Assembly (NCBI RefSeq): GCF_021130785.1
Contig: NC_060207.1
Span: 106,056,001-106,120,000 of the forward strand
DNA: 64,000 bases
Direction: 5' to 3'
DNA from: Homalodisca vitripennis
Lineage: Eukaryota > Arthropoda > Insecta > Hemiptera > Cicadellidae
In this document: positions 25,975 through 38,104 of the stretch, in pieces
Layout of the letters: the number at the start of each line of letters is the position of its first letter
Numbering within the stretch: the first letter of the stretch is position 1
Made by a program: the position numbers and the translations under genes
Notes under the pieces: generated by a model
Database searches by the model: none
What the model saw: the letters and a program-made list of their open reading frames with translations, nothing else
What the model was told of the DNA's origin: nothing

Positions 25975-26050
25975 GCCTGTGGTCACGTGGTTTAAAGCAC
26001 TGTATCTTGAGTCCGAGTTGCGAGGATTAAAATCCTGCCAGTGCCATCGT
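25975..26050 (+). pseudogene. Possible tRNA-derived SINE head
   Basis: TGTGGTCACGTGGTTTAAAG (25978-25997) resembles a tRNA A-box and D-arm. About 35 bp later GAGGATTAAAATCCTG resembles a B-box. Spacing is right for a tRNA-derived promoter, but the anticodon stem does not fold. The surrounding 73-codon frame has no motif. Confidence 0.25.
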
Positions 26051-26291
26051 ACTATCGTATCCTCGACTCTTCCTTGTACTCCGTTGTGTTCCCAAAGACT
26101 TAATCACCGAGGCATGGGAAGATTCATTGAAGAAGGCTAAAAGGTGAAGGCGATCTCTCCAGACAAATGAAATAAAAAGCTCAGACATCGAATAGAACGC
26201 TATGTAACATACTTAATGTTCAAGATAAATTATTACATGTTAACTCACAACACACATGGTCGAAATGTGTAAAAAAATAGAAACTGTTTCG

Positions 26292-28247
26292 TAATGTCCA
26301 GACATACATGCGCGTGTATGACATATGCAGTAGGACAGGAAAGGAAGTGTATGTGCTAATAGACTAATATTGCATATACAGTACATACATTATTTACGTT
26401 ACTTACGTAACTGAATTGTTTAAGAACTGTTAATGTCCAGACATATATGCGCGTGTATGACATATGCAGTAGGACAGGAAAGGAAGTGTATGTGCTAATA
26501 GACTAATATTGCATATACAGTACATACATTATTTACGTTACATACGTAACTGAATTGTTTAAGAACTGTTAATGTTCAGACATACATGCGCGTGTATGAC
26601 ATATGCAGTAGGACAGGAAAGGAAGTGTATGTGCTAATAGACTAATATTGCATATACAGTACATACATTCTTTACGTTACATACGTAACTGAATTGTTTA
26701 AGAACTGTTAATGACATACATGCGCGTGTATGACATATGCAGTAGGACAGGAAAGGAAGTGTATGTGCTAATAGACTAATATTGCATATACAGTACATAC
26801 ATTATTTACGTTATACATACGTAACTGAATTGTTTAAGAACTGTTAATGTCCAGACATACATGCGCGTGTATGACATATGCAGTAGGACAGGAAAGGAAG
26901 TGTATGTGCTAATAGACTAATATTGCATATACAGTACATACATTATTTACGTTACTTACGTAACTGAATTGTTTAAGAACTGTTAATGTCCAGACATATA
27001 TGCGCGTGTATGACATATGCAGTAGGACAGGAAAGGAAGTGTATGTGCTAATAGACTAATATTGCATATACAGTACATACATTATTTACGTTACTTACGT
27101 AACTGAATTGTTTAAGAACTGTTAATGTCCAGACATATATGCGCGTGTATGACATATGCAGTAGGACAGGAAAGGAAGTGTATGTGCTAATAGACTAATA
27201 TTGCATATACAGTACATACATTATTTACGTTACTTACGTAACTGAATTGTTTAAGAACTGTTAATGTCCAGACATATATGCGCGTGTATGACATATGCAG
27301 TAGGACAGGAAAGGAAGTGTATGTGCTAATAGACTAATATTGCATATACAGTACATACATTCTTTACGTTACTTACGTAACTGAATTGTTTAAGAACTGT
27401 TAATGTCCAGACATACATGCGCGTGTATGACATATGCAGTAGGACAGGAAAGGAAGTGTATGTGCTAATAGACTAATATTGCATATACAGTACATTCATT
27501 CTTTACGTTACATACGTAACTGAATTGTTTAAGAACTGTTAATGTCCAGACATACATGCGCGTGTATGACATATGCAGTAGGACAGGAAAGGAAGTGTAT
27601 GTGCTAATAGACTAATATTGCATATACAGTACATACATTCTTTACGTTACATACGTAACTGAATTGTTTAAGAACTGTTAATGTCCAGACATACATGCGC
27701 GTGTATGACATATGCAGTAGGACAGGAAAGGAAGTGTATGTGCTAATAGACTAATATTGCATATACAGTACATACATTCTTTACGTTACATACGTAACTG
27801 AATTGTTTAAGAACTGTTAATGTCCAGACATACATGCGCGTGTATGACATATGCAGTAGGACAGGAAAGGAAGTGTATGTGCTAATAGACTAATATTGCA
27901 TATACAGTACATACATTCTTTACGTTACATACGTAAATGAATTGTTTAAGAACTGTTAATGTCCAGACATACATGCGCGTGTATGACATATGCAGTAGGA
28001 CAGGAAAGGAAGTGTATGTGCTAATAGACTAATATTGCATATACAGTACATTCATTCTTTACGTTACATACGTAACTGAATTGTTTAAGAACTGTTAATG
28101 TCCAGACATACATGCGCGTGTATGACATATGCAGTAGGACAGGAAAGGAAGTGTATGTGCTAATAGACTAATATTGCATATACAGTACATACATTCTTTA
28201 CGTTACATACGTAAATGAATTGTTTAAGAACTGTTAATGTTCAGACA
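26292..28247 (+). repeat. 139-bp tandem satellite, 14 copies
   Basis: Units start at 26292, 26431, 26570, 26709, 26845, 26984, 27123, 27262, 27401, 27540, 27679, 27818, 27957 and 28096, and the array stops 13 bp into a fifteenth copy. Thirteen units are exactly 139 bp. The fourth is 136 bp, having lost TCCAG and gained TA. Differences between units are a handful of point changes. Each unit contains a near-palindrome CATACATGCGCGTGTATG and a TACGTAAC-containing motif that in several units reads GTTACTTACGTAAC. No open frame crosses the array. Shared variants show block-wise spread: units 9 and 13 carry TACATTCATT, and units 12 and 14 carry GTAAATG. This indicates recent unequal exchange or conversion. 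Confidence 0.98.
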
Positions 28248-28324
28248 AGACTACATTATGTAATCTTACCACAATTATTTTTGACATAAAACAAGCTTAA
28301 ATATATAGGATAAATAAAAAGTCA

Positions 28325-28690
28325 GGATCCCCCCTTTAATTTTTTATAAAGTTTGTAAAAGGAGATATCTTTTGTGCAGTAACTTTACCCACAGAAAATT
28401 AGTGTAAGTTAAAATACTTCATACAAATTTTGACGACATATGGTTTAATACCGTAAAGAAATAGAATCTCTTTTTTTCACCATTCTATAAGTTTGTTTAT
28501 GATCTTGAAAATCAGGGGTCACTTGAGGCGTTTTACATTTAAAGTTTAGAGTTGCCCCCAAAATTCCGCATTTAAGGAGGATATAAAAAAATGTTCAAAA
28601 TCATCAATAAACTTATTTAAACTTCTTTTCCACATTGCACCACTACCCAAAGTACATCTCCTTATACAAACTTCAGAAAATAATAGATAT
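28325..28690. mobile_element. Possible short inverted-repeat element
   Basis: The left segment AAGTTTGTAAAAGGAGATAT (about 28349-28368) is matched in reverse on the right by AAGTTTGTATAAGGAGATGT (about 28655-28674). The pairing extends imperfectly over roughly 35 bp. The interior is non-coding, with C- and G-runs unlike the flanks. This is consistent with a decayed MITE. No target duplication is identified. Confidence 0.35.
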
Positions 28691-31094
28691 TTTATTAACC
28701 CTGTATTAACAATATACACAATGGTTTTTATAATTGTATATTTAATTTAAATCATGTACTGATTGATATACTGTACATTTATACAAGAAAATACCACTTA
28801 CTGTAAAAGAGAATGGAACAATTGAATTTGTTTAATGACATTGAAACTCCACGTAGTACACATAACACTTTGCAGAAAATGTTAAATGAATATGGAGATA
28901 TTAAACTCTGGGGCTAGAATACGAACTCTAGTATACTAATTGTCGTTAGTCTTGCAAGGAATTCATATTGTTACCAACAAAATCTTTTTCCTTTATGGTG
29001 GCAATTTTTTGCATAAATAAGAAAATAAACAACTCCGTTGCCTTCAGATAACATTACATATGTTTGACTATGATGAATATTTGTTTCTTCGTCATCTCTT
29101 CTGCATGGCACTATCTAAATATAATATAGGCCTATTTGAAGCAGTTTAAATGTAAGCGTCTTCTAATTTTATTGAAAAGAAGAATTTATACTATAATATA
29201 AATTTAATGGTTATTAAAATGTTACCTTTCTGGTACCCACCTCCTTTGGATGGAGATTGGCCAATTACATATTTATCTTTAGTGGATTAACTCTTACTTT
29301 CACTGATAACTTTCACAACTATCACTAAAATATCAAAACTCCAAAACGTGATTAATTGTTCTGTTGCATTACTGGTTTATAGGTATTGGAAATGGTAAAA
29401 TATTGTTTAATAAATATCGGTGTGATTGACAGTAAAAATGTACGAAATCATAACGTATCATAAAATTCTATAAGGTATTATAATATGAGCAAATATGTAA
29501 AAAAAACATCAAAAGGCTTTCTTTAGTACATATAATATCAGAGTATTAGGACACATTTTATTGTATTTTATTTTTATTGAACTAAATATCAGCATAGCAA
29601 TCCCTATCTGATTTCTGATATTCTTTTTATATTTTTATACACACATTTTTATGCCGTTTTTAAGTCTATAAGTAGGTGTCACATTTATCAATAAATAACA
29701 ATAGATGTTATCCGCGGCATCATACACAATATTTTCGTTTTAAGGGTCGTCGAAGATTACACTTTTCATATAGCATAAATCATATCAGGCGCTCTTGAGA
29801 CATTTAATGGTTATTAGTCACCGGTATTCCTATTCCCGAACTCACTTTCGAACAAATGAATATTTGAGTTTGAAGAACTGTGAGTTAAAAGCAGGAAGTA
29901 AAAAAGTTAATTTGCTTCTATGAGCACTGAAAGGGATGAATTTAATATTTGTGCTAAATTTTATGGTATTTGGCTCAATAACTAAAAATATGCTGTACTA
30001 TATGCTATTAAATTATTTATTTATTTATGATCCCTATAATACTTCTTATAGGTAAAACGTAAGTATAGATACTTAACAAAAGTGTTATTTTATTGTATAA
30101 GTTCTGTAAAATGTTAATACGATAATTTTTTTATATAAAAAAACTTGTCAGATATACAAAAATTTGTTTTATCTGATCCTGCTTCGTAGTTTTCCAGACA
30201 TGTATATGCGTAGAATATACATAACTCCTGTTGAATAACTCCCTCCTTCATTATTCGGCCTTGCTCGTTTGTTTAGACTCTCATTCTTAGAAAGTATTCA
30301 TGAGCCCTCTATTAATCTATAGCAACACAATAAATGTACTTGCTAACTAATTTTTTCACTTTATCATCCTATTTTCCTTGCCTTCATCATAGAAATTCAT
30401 TTAATACTATCAGTATGGTTTCCTAATCACTTAAACTCGTTCACTTAGGTCTCACTATATTCGATAATTTTCTCACTTTAGAAAAATTGCACTTATTGTG
30501 TCATTATTTTTTTATTGACTTTGTAAAGGACATTTACTCCAACTCATTTTACGCCAAATAAACATTTAGGTATTTTTGGATGGGTAGGAGTTACAAAACT
30601 GGTTACTAAATTATACACTTTTGAAGCGAACTGATTTTGTAATGGGAGAAGATACGTTACAAGTGGTCGTAAATGTATGTTCAATATATTTTCGTGAATT
30701 GGAAATTTCACTGCAATATAGAACTCTGAAAAGAGTCTTGTTCCAAGTCAATCTGTAAATTATTAACTCTCGTTTGTCAAGATAAATTCGGGACATACGA
30801 CCCTGGAATTGACTATTGGTGTAGTCTTCTTATCCAGCTGGCAGAGTGGTTTGAGATTAAAACGTATAGCGATAGAAGCCCTAGTCAATGGATGATACTT
30901 GGAACTGCAATGGGTTTTCAGTTGCCTTTAAGTATAATTGGGAGTTTAGGCTGCATTTAAAACTGTACTAATTTATTGGCCGTATATGGGATTGTTAGTT
31001 AAGGATGATGCTGGCAAACAATCAATCTTGGGTAACACGAAGCTTACACTTCATCTTATACTTGACTATCGTTCTTTTTATTATATCATATTAT
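28691..31094. other. AT-rich DNA, no supported gene
   Basis: At about 30836 CTGGCAGAGTGGTTTGAG resembles a tRNA A-box, but no matching B-box follows. No protein-like frame is present. Confidence 0.4.
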
Positions 31095-31382
31095 TCTTCG
31101 CCTACTGAGTGATATGCTTCAATGACGCTCAATCAAATCCCATGGTTGGACGTACGCCATCATAGAACATTATTGCCAATGTAAAAATAAGGTTCCACAA
31201 AATTTAAAGCCTACAGATTAAATCTTTTTCGAGATATCATGCCACCTGATATACATTCAGATAGTATTCATTGACTTATATTTGTATTAATCTTTAGGTA
31301 TGTTAGGGAGAGTATTACAACGCAAGAAACATCTCGAGATATCTTACCATGTGTAAAATTCCCATTTTTGTTAATTAAGTTA
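31095..31382 (+). repeat. Dispersed repeat family, copy A (core)
   Basis: It begins GAGTGATATGCTTCAATGAC and contains CGCTCAATCAAATCCCATGG, then TTTTTCGAGATATC and a TTAGGGAGAGTA motif near 31307. The same ordered motifs occur at 43695-43930, at 44455-44720 and partly at 63015-63160. No open frame is present. The family is probably a non-autonomous transposon or a satellite-like dispersed repeat. Confidence 0.7.
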
Positions 31383-31596
31383 GGTTCCACAGCAGTGTTA
31401 AAATAATAAAAGATCCGTTGTGCTAAGAGGGGGGGGGGTTCTACAACTCAAGACTGAAATCAAATCTGGTAATCGAGTTATTTTTGTTAAAAGTTGGGTT
31501 CCACAGCAGTATTCAAATAATAAAAGATCCGTTGTGCTAAGAGGGGGGGGTTCTACAACTCAAGATTGAAATAAAATCTGGTCATCGAGTTTTAAC
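31383..31596 (+). repeat. Tandem duplication (114 bp) inside copy A
   Basis: GGTTCCACAGCAGT starts copies at 31383 and 31497. Both contain AAAGATCCGTTGTGCTAAGA followed by a G run of ten and eight bases respectively. The G-run length difference is the most obvious change, which suggests a young duplication with slippage. The corresponding stretch in the other family members is single. Confidence 0.9.
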
Positions 31597-31810
31597 CATA
31601 ACTTTCCACTCTATTAGTTTTCTTTTTACCTTATAAATAAAAAGTTCACTTGTCAAAATCTCATATGATGTGCTGTGTTTGCTTAAAAATTCATTTAATC
31701 TGCTATTTATTCGTTGCCATCATGGTTACCCATAATACCAATGTACAAATGTTACCAAATGCGATGGAGAGATATGTACCATCATTGAACTCTGTGTTGC
31801 TTGTATATAA
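31597..31810 (+). repeat. Dispersed repeat family, copy A (distal part)
   Basis: Contains GCCATCATGGTTACCCATA. This matches TGCTATCATGGTTACC near 44063 and TACCATCATAGAGTTACCCA near 44855 in copies B and C, in the same order relative to the core. It leads straight into the 136-bp minisatellite. Confidence 0.65.
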
Positions 31811-32354
31811 ATGAAGCTTCAATCAAACTTTCAAACTCAAAGGTCACTTCGTTATTGATATACCTTTTGGATAAACAGACGGATAGACAGACAGACAGAA
31901 ACATTTTCAGGACCCTCGAGTGATACCCTTTACTAACTCTTAGCCAATGAAGCTTCAATCAAACTTTCAAACTCAAAGGTCACTTCGTTATTGATATACC
32001 GTGTGGATAAACAGACGGATAGACAGACAGACAGAAACATTTTCAGGACCCTCGAGTGATACCCTTTACTAACTCTTAGCCAATGAAGCTTCAATCAAAC
32101 TTTCAAACTCAAAGATCACTTCGTTATTGATATACCGTGTGGATAAACAGACGGATAGACAGACAGACAGAAACATTTTCAGGACCCTCGAGTGATACCC
32201 TTTACTAACTCTTAGCCAATGAAGCTTCAATCAAACTTTCAAACTCAAAGGTCACTTCGTTATTGATATACCGTGTGGATAAACAGACGGATAGACAGAC
32301 AGACAGAAACATTTTCAGGACCCTCGAGTGATACCCTTTACTAACTCTTAGCCA
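31811..32354 (+). repeat. 136-bp minisatellite, 4 exact copies
   Basis: Copies start at 31811, 31947, 32083 and 32219, each 136 bp, beginning ATGAAGCTTCAATCAAAC and containing GGATAGACAGACAGACAG. The copies differ at very few positions: the first has TACCTTTTGG where the others have TACCGTGTGG, and the third has AAGATCA for AAGGTCA. The unit is the end of the dispersed repeat. Copies B and C carry single, diverged versions with ATAGACAGACAG at 44212 and 44950. Confidence 0.97.
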
Positions 32355-33150
32355 ACTAAATCAACTGCAAACCTATTATGTGGAATACTTCCTCAATGGG
32401 ATATGAACAGTTATTGATATTGTTATTGCCGGGTAGCTTTATAAATAATGAAGTTGAGAAAAAACATCTTGGATTCCCTGGTTGAGACATACCAGCGTGA
32501 CTCTTGGACATTGTCAACTTTCAAGATTCACACTGGAGGTTGAAAGATGTATATCGAATTTGAAACTTTGCAAAGTGTGTTTGAACCAGCAATGTAACCA
32601 ACATAGTAGTCTCATTACAGTTGGCTGTGAAACGAGTGTAGAAGAGCAGGGAAGACCATTAGCCGTTTATAAATTATGGAAAAGTAAAATATACAAAGAT
32701 CATGCATTCTGTGCTCTTGAATGCTCCAATAAGAGTGGAAGACTCATAGAAACAAAATGAGATATTCAGAACTCGAAATTACACAAGAAGTACACTCAAG
32801 TTTGCTCTAGAGAGGTTCACTGTTTATGAATCATACATGAAAGACATAGAAGCAAATTTATGAACGTTCCGCACCGTTCACGTTTATCACTGACCAAATC
32901 AATGACATGATGCAAATACAATGTTATTCATTTAACTAGAAAGTTATAAGACCCTTTTTTATAAAACACATGAGATGATTTAAAACAAAAAATAGTTATG
33001 TTCCAGTTATATTTCTTTATTTTCCCAATACATAGTAAATAATGAAGTTAAAATTGAAAAAAAAATATAAATTTAAGTAAGGTATAAATCAATAAAGTGG
33101 TGTTAATTTGGTGCCACGTGGAATGCATGCATGTTTTAAATACCAAATAC
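32355..33150. other. AT-rich DNA, no supported gene
   Basis: A 92-codon frame at 32482-32760 is Cys- and Ser-rich with no recognisable pattern. I do not support it as a gene. Confidence 0.4.
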
Positions 33151-33152
33151 CT

Positions 33153-33337
33153 CTACATGATTTTAGATTTCTTTTTTTGACCCAATTTATCGCGTATAGC
33201 TCTACGTATATACGCGGTTTTATATTTCATACAAGAAAACGTCATGCTTTCTGGTGATAGCCTATGTACTGCTCCTACTACATCAATAATATTGCAATGT
33301 ATATTCCCGTGAGAATCAGTCCACCAAGTTCTATTTT
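33153..33337 (-). CDS. Candidate terminal exon, unknown protein
   Basis: A minus-strand frame closes with TAG at the low-coordinate end and encodes protein-like sequence with segments RTWWTDSHGNIHCNIIDVV and YIRRAIRDKLGQKKKSKIM, ending in a lysine-rich tail. A plausible splice acceptor, TGAAAACCCCAG, lies directly before the exon start at 33337. The frame itself runs back to 33365. No polyadenylation signal is found just downstream on this strand. No domain is recognised. It could be the last exon of a minus-strand gene, a decayed transposon piece or chance. The His/Trp/Cys content is unusual for random AT-rich frames. Confidence 0.28.
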
Positions 33338-33365
33338 CTGGGGTTTTCAATGAAAAACCGCACAT

Positions 33366-34468
33366 TCGGTATTAAAAATTCAACTACAGACACAATTCAT
33401 TTATCTTGTTCTTCAGAATTTTTAACAGAACGTTCCATATTGTATTCACTAATAGTGTGGAAGGTTTCACAAATATAACACTGTTATAAATTGTTGTCTG
33501 CAACCCAGTGACAAAGGTTTAATACATGTTGCGGGGTAGTGTGAACTTGATCTACTGTATGTAATTCTATTCACGTTACGAAAATAATTAATAACTCTTT
33601 TATATATTTATTTCATTTTGTTATTAGTAATATCAATTGTATAACAAAGTAGTAGGTGGCTTTAATATTTTTTAACTCGCTCACTGCCACTCCTCATGGT
33701 ATGGATATTTTATCTTTCTTTTTACAAAAGTATAAACAGCATTCTTTAATTTTTAGGATTGTATCAACGAAAACGGCGGTAATAAAAAAATCAAGGATTT
33801 TAATGCAAGTCTGGACCCTGGCTGTTACAAATGGCGTCAAAGTTCGCTTTTACATTAAGTGCAAAGGTGAATGTTACTGCTTTGTGTTTAACTTACTTTG
33901 ACAATTAATTGATTTGGAATACATTTATCTGTTGTGATACTTTTTAAGAGTTCTCTGACATGGTTTGATTTTTTATATTATAGATGTTTAATGCCAACTT
34001 TTTATATTTTCAAATGAAAGAAGACAGAATATATATTTCATGATATTATTTACACATAAGAATAGTAAAATGTATTGTTTCAACAAAACCATATGCGTTT
34101 GTGTAAACACCAGTTCAAAAGTAATAAATTCACGTTGTTTCGTTCAAATTGAATAAAATATTATAACTTTCAAACAGGTGGTTGGAAGAAAGGTAGGTTT
34201 CATTTGTAGCTGTCGCCTATAAATATAATTTAGAAAAGTACTTTTTTATAATTCTGATCGTACAAGGAGTCTTGAAAGGTAAGCATGTTAATGAAGTACT
34301 TTCGTAAATGTAGATACTACATAAGTTTGAAATTCACATGATATTAATTAAAAGCACAGTTACAACTTCCTTTTGCTATATATGGAACTATGGCATAGAT
34401 AAAATTATTTTATGAATATAAAAGTTTTACATTAATTACACTTTATTGGGAAAATAATAAAAAAATAA
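33366..34468. other. AT-rich DNA with one piggyBac-like terminus motif
   Basis: At 33667 TTAACTCGCTCACTGCC resembles the TTAA plus CCCTTT(N)ACTGCC-type termini of piggyBac elements. No matching inverted end was found, so I do not call an element. No gene is supported. Confidence 0.3.
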
Positions 34469-34498
34469 CACACACACACACATATATATATATATATG
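34469..34498. repeat. Compound (AC)n(AT)n microsatellite
   Basis: A short AC run passes into a short AT run, the same compound structure as at 7009. Confidence 0.95.
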
Positions 34499-35440
34499 AT
34501 TGAAATATAATAGTGTAATTTCTGTGTATGTTTTATTGAATGACGTAAAAACTAATAGACCGATTGTATTAAAATATGGCATGAACATTCTTAGAGTCCT
34601 GTTTAACATATCGGTATATTCTTATTCAAAAAATCCTTACGAAATACGCCCCAATGGTCTTGGCAACCCTCTTTTTGGCTTATAAGCAGATATTAAATCT
34701 ATTTTTAATTACCTGTCAAAGTCAAAAATAATATGTACAATTTATACAACATGTAAACACGTGATAGTAATTTTTTTTCTTATCATCTGCCAAAATCAGG
34801 TACACTTTATAAATGTAATGATAAGTCCAGAAGCTTTTCTTTTTCTGGGTTTTTATTGTTACTTTAATAAACTTCAGTAAAATTTGTGACATCATAAGTT
34901 AATTAAACGCTAATTAATTCAACTTTAGCCTCCGTTTAGACATAGGGTTTCTCTGCGCTAGGCTAAAATACAATAAAATACCACGAAATATTGGAAAGAA
35001 ATTTAAAAAGTTTCAGAGCTACTTACAAAAAGTCAGTTGCACTCTCCGACATCTGAGCCCCCATTTTTAAACTTAATCTAAAATGGATCAAAATATTGCA
35101 ATATATTTCAATAATATCGCTTATCTCAGGATTGTTTAGAATGCCTGTAATGGTGTTTGCTCTTGATGTCCCTGTTTTTCAAAATTAAATTTTGTGCGAA
35201 GCAATAACATTTCCACACTTAAAATATGTGAATTCATAACGTTCAGAACTGTCAGGGAATATCAAGTTCAAATAAGTCCGTGCCAGATGTGTTTGAAAGT
35301 AGTTAGAAATGATATTTATAAACATATTCACTTGTATTTATATATTATTTTATTTCCGTTTTACTTATATTTAAGAGAGTCCTTACTATGCAAATGCCAT
35401 TGTAATTAATTAATCAATATTATTTTAAAGGAAAGACCGT
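34499..35440. other. AT-rich DNA, no supported gene
   Basis: Frames of 60-70 codons here are Ile/Tyr/Lys-rich and AT-driven. Confidence 0.45.
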
Positions 35441-35454
35441 CCAAATTCCTTTGC

Positions 35455-35530
35455 AAATTTGTATTTACCTCCTGTGAAATCGAAGCCGGGACCTTTCATT
35501 TAGAGAGGTGCAGCTCTGCCCAACAGATCG
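35455..35530 (-). pseudogene. tRNA-derived SINE fragment
   Basis: On the minus strand GGGCAGAGCTGCACC is followed by AAATGAAAGGTCCCGGCTTCGATTTC. The latter is a good B-box/T-arm match (GGTTCGATTCC type, with one change). Its context AAATGAAAGGTCCCGG is typical of tRNA-derived repeats. The T-stem is only partly paired and no full cloverleaf is present. Confidence 0.4.
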
Positions 35531-36682
35531 TTTAAAATGTTATTGTATACTTCTTAAAACTTTTTAGGATACTGACATAATCTGGAAACCGTTTGAGCTA
35601 TCAAACGCTTTTTGAAATTAACATTAATTAAGTCACCTATAAATCATAAAACCCTTTACGTGATGCCCTATAATGATAAGTAATAACTGAAGTAACTAGC
35701 GCTATTCATTTTCATAATCTTGAATCTTTCAATTTCTCGAATATATAAATACAAAAACATATACAAGTTATATGATTATAATATTTTCAGGTATCGAATC
35801 ATGTATGAGAGCTGCTCACAACAACTTAGAAATTTTATTAAAATTCTACGCGTTTTATCTAATCCTTTCTTACAATATTTTTCACAAGTAACCGTGCTAT
35901 CCAATCAGTCCTTTTAGAGACAGTCGATGTGGTCCCTCAATTATCACATTAATAATATGGTATAGTGTGTATATGCTGTTATTCAATCCTTCTATCAGCT
36001 GGTCAAGGTCAAGGTCTGGGTAAGGAGTCGTGAACGAGAAAGCTATACAATATTAACCCGGAGGTCTGATGAGGTTAATTTGACACATTAATCCAACTAA
36101 GCATTCAGCAACACGCGAGCAACTTCGGTACTCAACTTGGTAGCATAACCTAACTTTTATATATAATGGAGGAACAAAGAGGAAGATTAGCTTCCAATAC
36201 ACATTGACATTTGAGTTATTAATGCAATCTTATAATATATGCTATCAGATTTATTGCAAAAATGTGCTTTATAATGTCATATAAAACACTCGGATGGGTA
36301 ACGAAAGTAACGCTTCGTTGCAAAAAAGACAAATAATTTCTGTAGCTTAAATCTCAAACCTCCCAGCTCGGAAAAGAAGCATTTAAAAATCAAGGTTCAT
36401 TTGAAGACGCTGATTGAACAATACGTTCCTGGCAATTTCAGATGTGTTTAGAACCATTCTGCGTATAATTGATTGATTGTACATACGATATTGTTAAGGT
36501 AGTTAAATAAGTTTTGTAGTTTATTTAATTTTAAATTGCCATTTTTAACTCCCTCGAAGACAATATAATATTCAATTTTATTATTGCACAAGGAATTGTG
36601 AAAATGTACACTACAAAATCGAGCCCACATCTGTAACTAAACCCAATAAAGATGGACGAAGACGAAAATATCAATTTTAATA

Positions 36683-36683
<1 letters not shown>
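35531..36683. other. AT-rich DNA, no supported gene
   Basis: Apart from the nuclear receptor motif near 36003, nothing is recognised. The 60-codon frames are not protein-like. Confidence 0.45.
36003..36016 (+). promoter_or_regulatory. Tandem FTZ-F1/ERR-type nuclear receptor half-sites
   Basis: TCAAGGTCAAGGTC contains TCAAGGTCA, the extended monomer site bound by FTZ-F1 and ERR receptors, overlapping a second TCAAGGTC. It is a motif match only; no promoter is evident nearby. Confidence 0.3.

Positions 36684-36726
<43 letters not shown>
36684..36726. repeat. (TA)n microsatellite
   Basis: About 21 TA dinucleotides. Confidence 0.97.
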
Positions 36727-36729
<3 letters not shown>

Positions 36730-37743
36730 TTTTATGAAGCTTCGGAGAGTGACATGCCTTTTAATTATTTGTTACTCAAGAAAAGTAGTTTTCAACCAAA
36801 TATAAATTTTATGAATTACATATATTTTAAATAAATATTGCTGAAGGAAATTGCATGTTTGTTCTCCATATTTTATTCTGTGCGCATAAATATAAGATAT
36901 CTCTAAATAATACTTTCAGTACTACTGTAACTATTCAGGGAATTGTGAACCCTTATCTATTTTGATGATGTCTTCAGAAAAGGAACGCAAAGAATAAAGA
37001 AACTGTTTAAACAACTTTGTACCCCACAGAGCACAGATCTCAATACAATCAATCAATATTACATAGCAATAAGTCGGCTCAGAGTGGAGCGTGAATCTTG
37101 GGAACTACAATAACTTGTACACGCAACCCGAGATACGCCTAGACTGTATTTACCTGCCACGTGGCTGTGGCTGCAGAAGTTATCTGTCAATATTGTTCTC
37201 CCTCGGTCACGAACTGCGAAACAATATCACGCTCCATATTCTGTTGGTTATTCTTCAATATTTATTTTTACCACCTAGATAACTTTTTTATTGATGGATT
37301 TTTAATTTGCAAATAAGGTAGGCTGGTAGCCCATTTTTACCCAATTTGAAATGACATGTTTTATACAGTATTTTATACGTTGTGCAGTTTCTGAAAGGTT
37401 TTATAGTCTTGTTTTGGTGTAAATGTCTTTATTTGCATTGATGAATAACATTGCATTTCATTGATGAATAACAGTTTTAATAAATTGTACACTGTACACA
37501 AAGCTTCTACTTTGAATAACCTTCATGATGAGATTGTTTACTGATCAAATCTCTTAAGAAAAATGATTTGAAAATGCTTGTAATCGATCATATGCTAATT
37601 TGTTAAGTCTTATTCTGTAGATGAACAGTTTTGTTTATATGAATATTTTTACAAGATTGTTTTAACTCTGATTATGTTTGTTTCATATTAGGGACTAGCT
37701 AAATTGTGTTTAATTAAACCTAATTTCAGGTAGACTCTGTGTG

Positions 37744-37744
<1 letters not shown>
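36727..37744. other. AT-rich DNA, no supported gene
   Basis: A frame at 37091-37282 is 63 codons with no motif. Around 37430-37470 GATGAATAACA and its context are duplicated over about 25 bp. Confidence 0.4.

Positions 37745-37780
<36 letters not shown>
37745..37780. repeat. (TA)n microsatellite
   Basis: About 18 TA dinucleotides, about 300 bp left of the gag-like relic. Confidence 0.97.
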
Positions 37781-37788
<8 letters not shown>

Positions 37789-38104
37789 TAAACACTATAA
37801 AATGGAACAACTCTTCAGGCCTGAAAAAATATATAGATTCTAATACCCCCACAGTTTTACAAAGTTGGGACCATTGGTATAAAACATTAAACAATTTTTT
37901 GAAGTATCAAAATTTTAATTCGAGTTAAAGAACTAAACAAATCTTGTTACACCTTCAGTATATTTGTACATAAGTGAATGTTGCACATAACTCTCAATGG
38001 TGCTGTCACTAGTCTACAAAAACTTTACTCTAAACTTGTTAATGAAGTATTTGCTCATCTTTAACTCTTAACTCGGGGGAAAATTAACAGCAGCCTGGAG
38101 AAAA

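Noticed and set aside
26270..28250. CRISPR-like array
   Set aside because: The whole 139-bp unit is conserved with no variable spacers, and the genome is eukaryotic.
30836..30900. tRNA-like A-box CTGGCAGAGTGGTTTGAG
   Set aside because: No B-box and no foldable arms downstream.
31425..31440. G runs as a regulatory G-quadruplex
   Set aside because: A single uninterrupted G run in each copy, more easily explained by slippage in a repeat.
33667..33690. Second piggyBac-like element
   Set aside because: Only one TTAA-CTCGCTCACTGCC end was found, with no inverted partner.
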